A stretch of 37,430 nucleotides of DNA, taken from an uncultured Oscillospiraceae bacterium. Lineage in GTDB: Bacteria > Bacillota > Clostridia > Oscillospirales > Oscillospiraceae. Both the position numbers and the translations under genes were made by a program. Where the stretch lies: positions 1 through 37,430 of the forward strand of contig CAJUNA010000017.1 in the NCBI GenBank assembly GCA_910587645.1, in the 5' to 3' direction. Shown one piece after another: positions 37,227 to 37,430 of the stretch (the stretch's first letter is position 1; each line of letters starts with the position of its first letter). Below the pieces are notes generated by a model that did not search any database, had not been told where the DNA came from, and saw nothing but the letters and a program-made list of their open reading frames with translations.

Positions 37227-37430
37227 TCAAGGTGCCACGGAATCGTTGGCGGCGTTCAGCCGCACCTGGGCGTCATGCAGGATGTTATACAGGTAAACTG
37301 TATCTACCCTGGTGCGCCCTTTGTCGAAGATATGTAACAGCCCGTCCAGGAACCGCTTCATATCCTCGATAGGAGCTTCCATCTCCCGGCGATAGACCGG
37401 CACGATGATGTCGTCAACGTGGATGGTGTA
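37227..37430 (-). CDS. Partial hypothetical protein of the right-hand element (runs off right edge)
   Basis: A minus-strand frame enters at the window edge and ends with TGA at 37227-37229, giving 67 C-terminal residues: YTIHVDDIIVPVYRREMEAP, then IEDMKRFLDGLLHIFDKGRTRVDTVYLYN and a short tail. It is mostly helical and charged. I do not recognise it. Its place directly upstream of an integrase gene and in the same direction fits a small element gene, which in such elements is often an excision factor or regulator, but this is a guess. Confidence 0.6.
   Translation of the reverse strand, partial: YTIHVDDIIVPVYRREMEAPIEDMKRFLDGLLHIFDKGRTRVDTVYLYNILHDAQVRLNAANDSVAP

Noticed and set aside
1..37430. 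CRISPR arrays, rRNA or tRNA genes
   Set aside because: No regular spacer-repeat pattern and no rRNA or cloverleaf sequence was seen in the window.

Overview
The window looks like chromosomal DNA from an anaerobic, GC-rich, spore-forming-lineage Firmicute, most likely a Clostridia member of the Oscillospiraceae/Flavonifractor type. This rests on gene content read by eye (a SpoIID-family protein, acetogen-type corrinoid enzymes, CooT/CooC nickel proteins, BlaI/M56 pairs, zinc-ribbon/Ig-like surface proteins, dapH-type lysine synthesis), not on a database search.

Layout. (a) 1-1330: debris of an integrative/conjugative-type element, with a partial gene leaving the left edge, a small basic-motif protein and a broken tyrosine integrase whose catalytic Tyr codon now reads Cys. 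(b) 1338-6259: a tight + strand operon, ychF, DUF1624 acyltransferase-like membrane protein, NUDIX hydrolase, DUF523/TudS-like Fe-S protein, DUF2500 protein and pepF. (c) 6331-8928 (-): an unrecognised membrane protein and a short CstA-type peptide/pyruvate transporter with a structured leader. (d) 9200-15734 (+): the most unusual region, a Wood-Ljungdahl methyl-branch/corrinoid locus. It holds a His-rich CooJ-like protein, CooT, two small proteins, MetF, the CooC/AcsF nickel ATPase, AcsD, and a single 760-residue polypeptide that joins AcsC (large corrinoid Fe-S subunit) to AcsE (methyl-THF:corrinoid protein methyltransferase). CO dehydrogenase (acsA) and acetyl-CoA synthase (acsB) are not in the window. 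Several terminator-like hairpins follow. (e) 15974-19136 (+): BlaI repressor and M56 sensor protease with a perfect 30-bp palindromic operator. (f) 19215-20297 (-) asd; 20570-23365 (+) SpoIID-like protein and queA. (g) 23462-27533 (-): trpS, wecA/tagO, wecB and a membrane-anchored unknown. (h) 27745-28278 (+) DUF2284 protein. (i) 28352-29079 (-) yceD-rpmF. (j) 29183-33810 (-): yfcC, amidohydrolase, dapA, dapB, dapH. (k) 34016-35659 (+): DUF5714 protein and a zinc-ribbon/TM/Ig-like protein. (l) 35786-37430: the integrase end of a second, apparently intact, integrative element that continues past the right edge.

How the genes work together: region (d) would take methylene-THF to methyl-THF (MetF), move the methyl to the AcsCD corrinoid (AcsE moiety) and prepare nickel for CODH/ACS (CooC, CooT, His-rich protein). 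Asd with DapA, DapB and DapH covers aspartyl phosphate to the acetylated diaminopimelate precursors. WecA and WecB supply lipid-linked GlcNAc and ManNAc for envelope polymers. The AcsC-AcsE fusion, the nickel-protein/small-protein set around it and the M56 sensor with a non-beta-lactam ectodomain deserve most attention.
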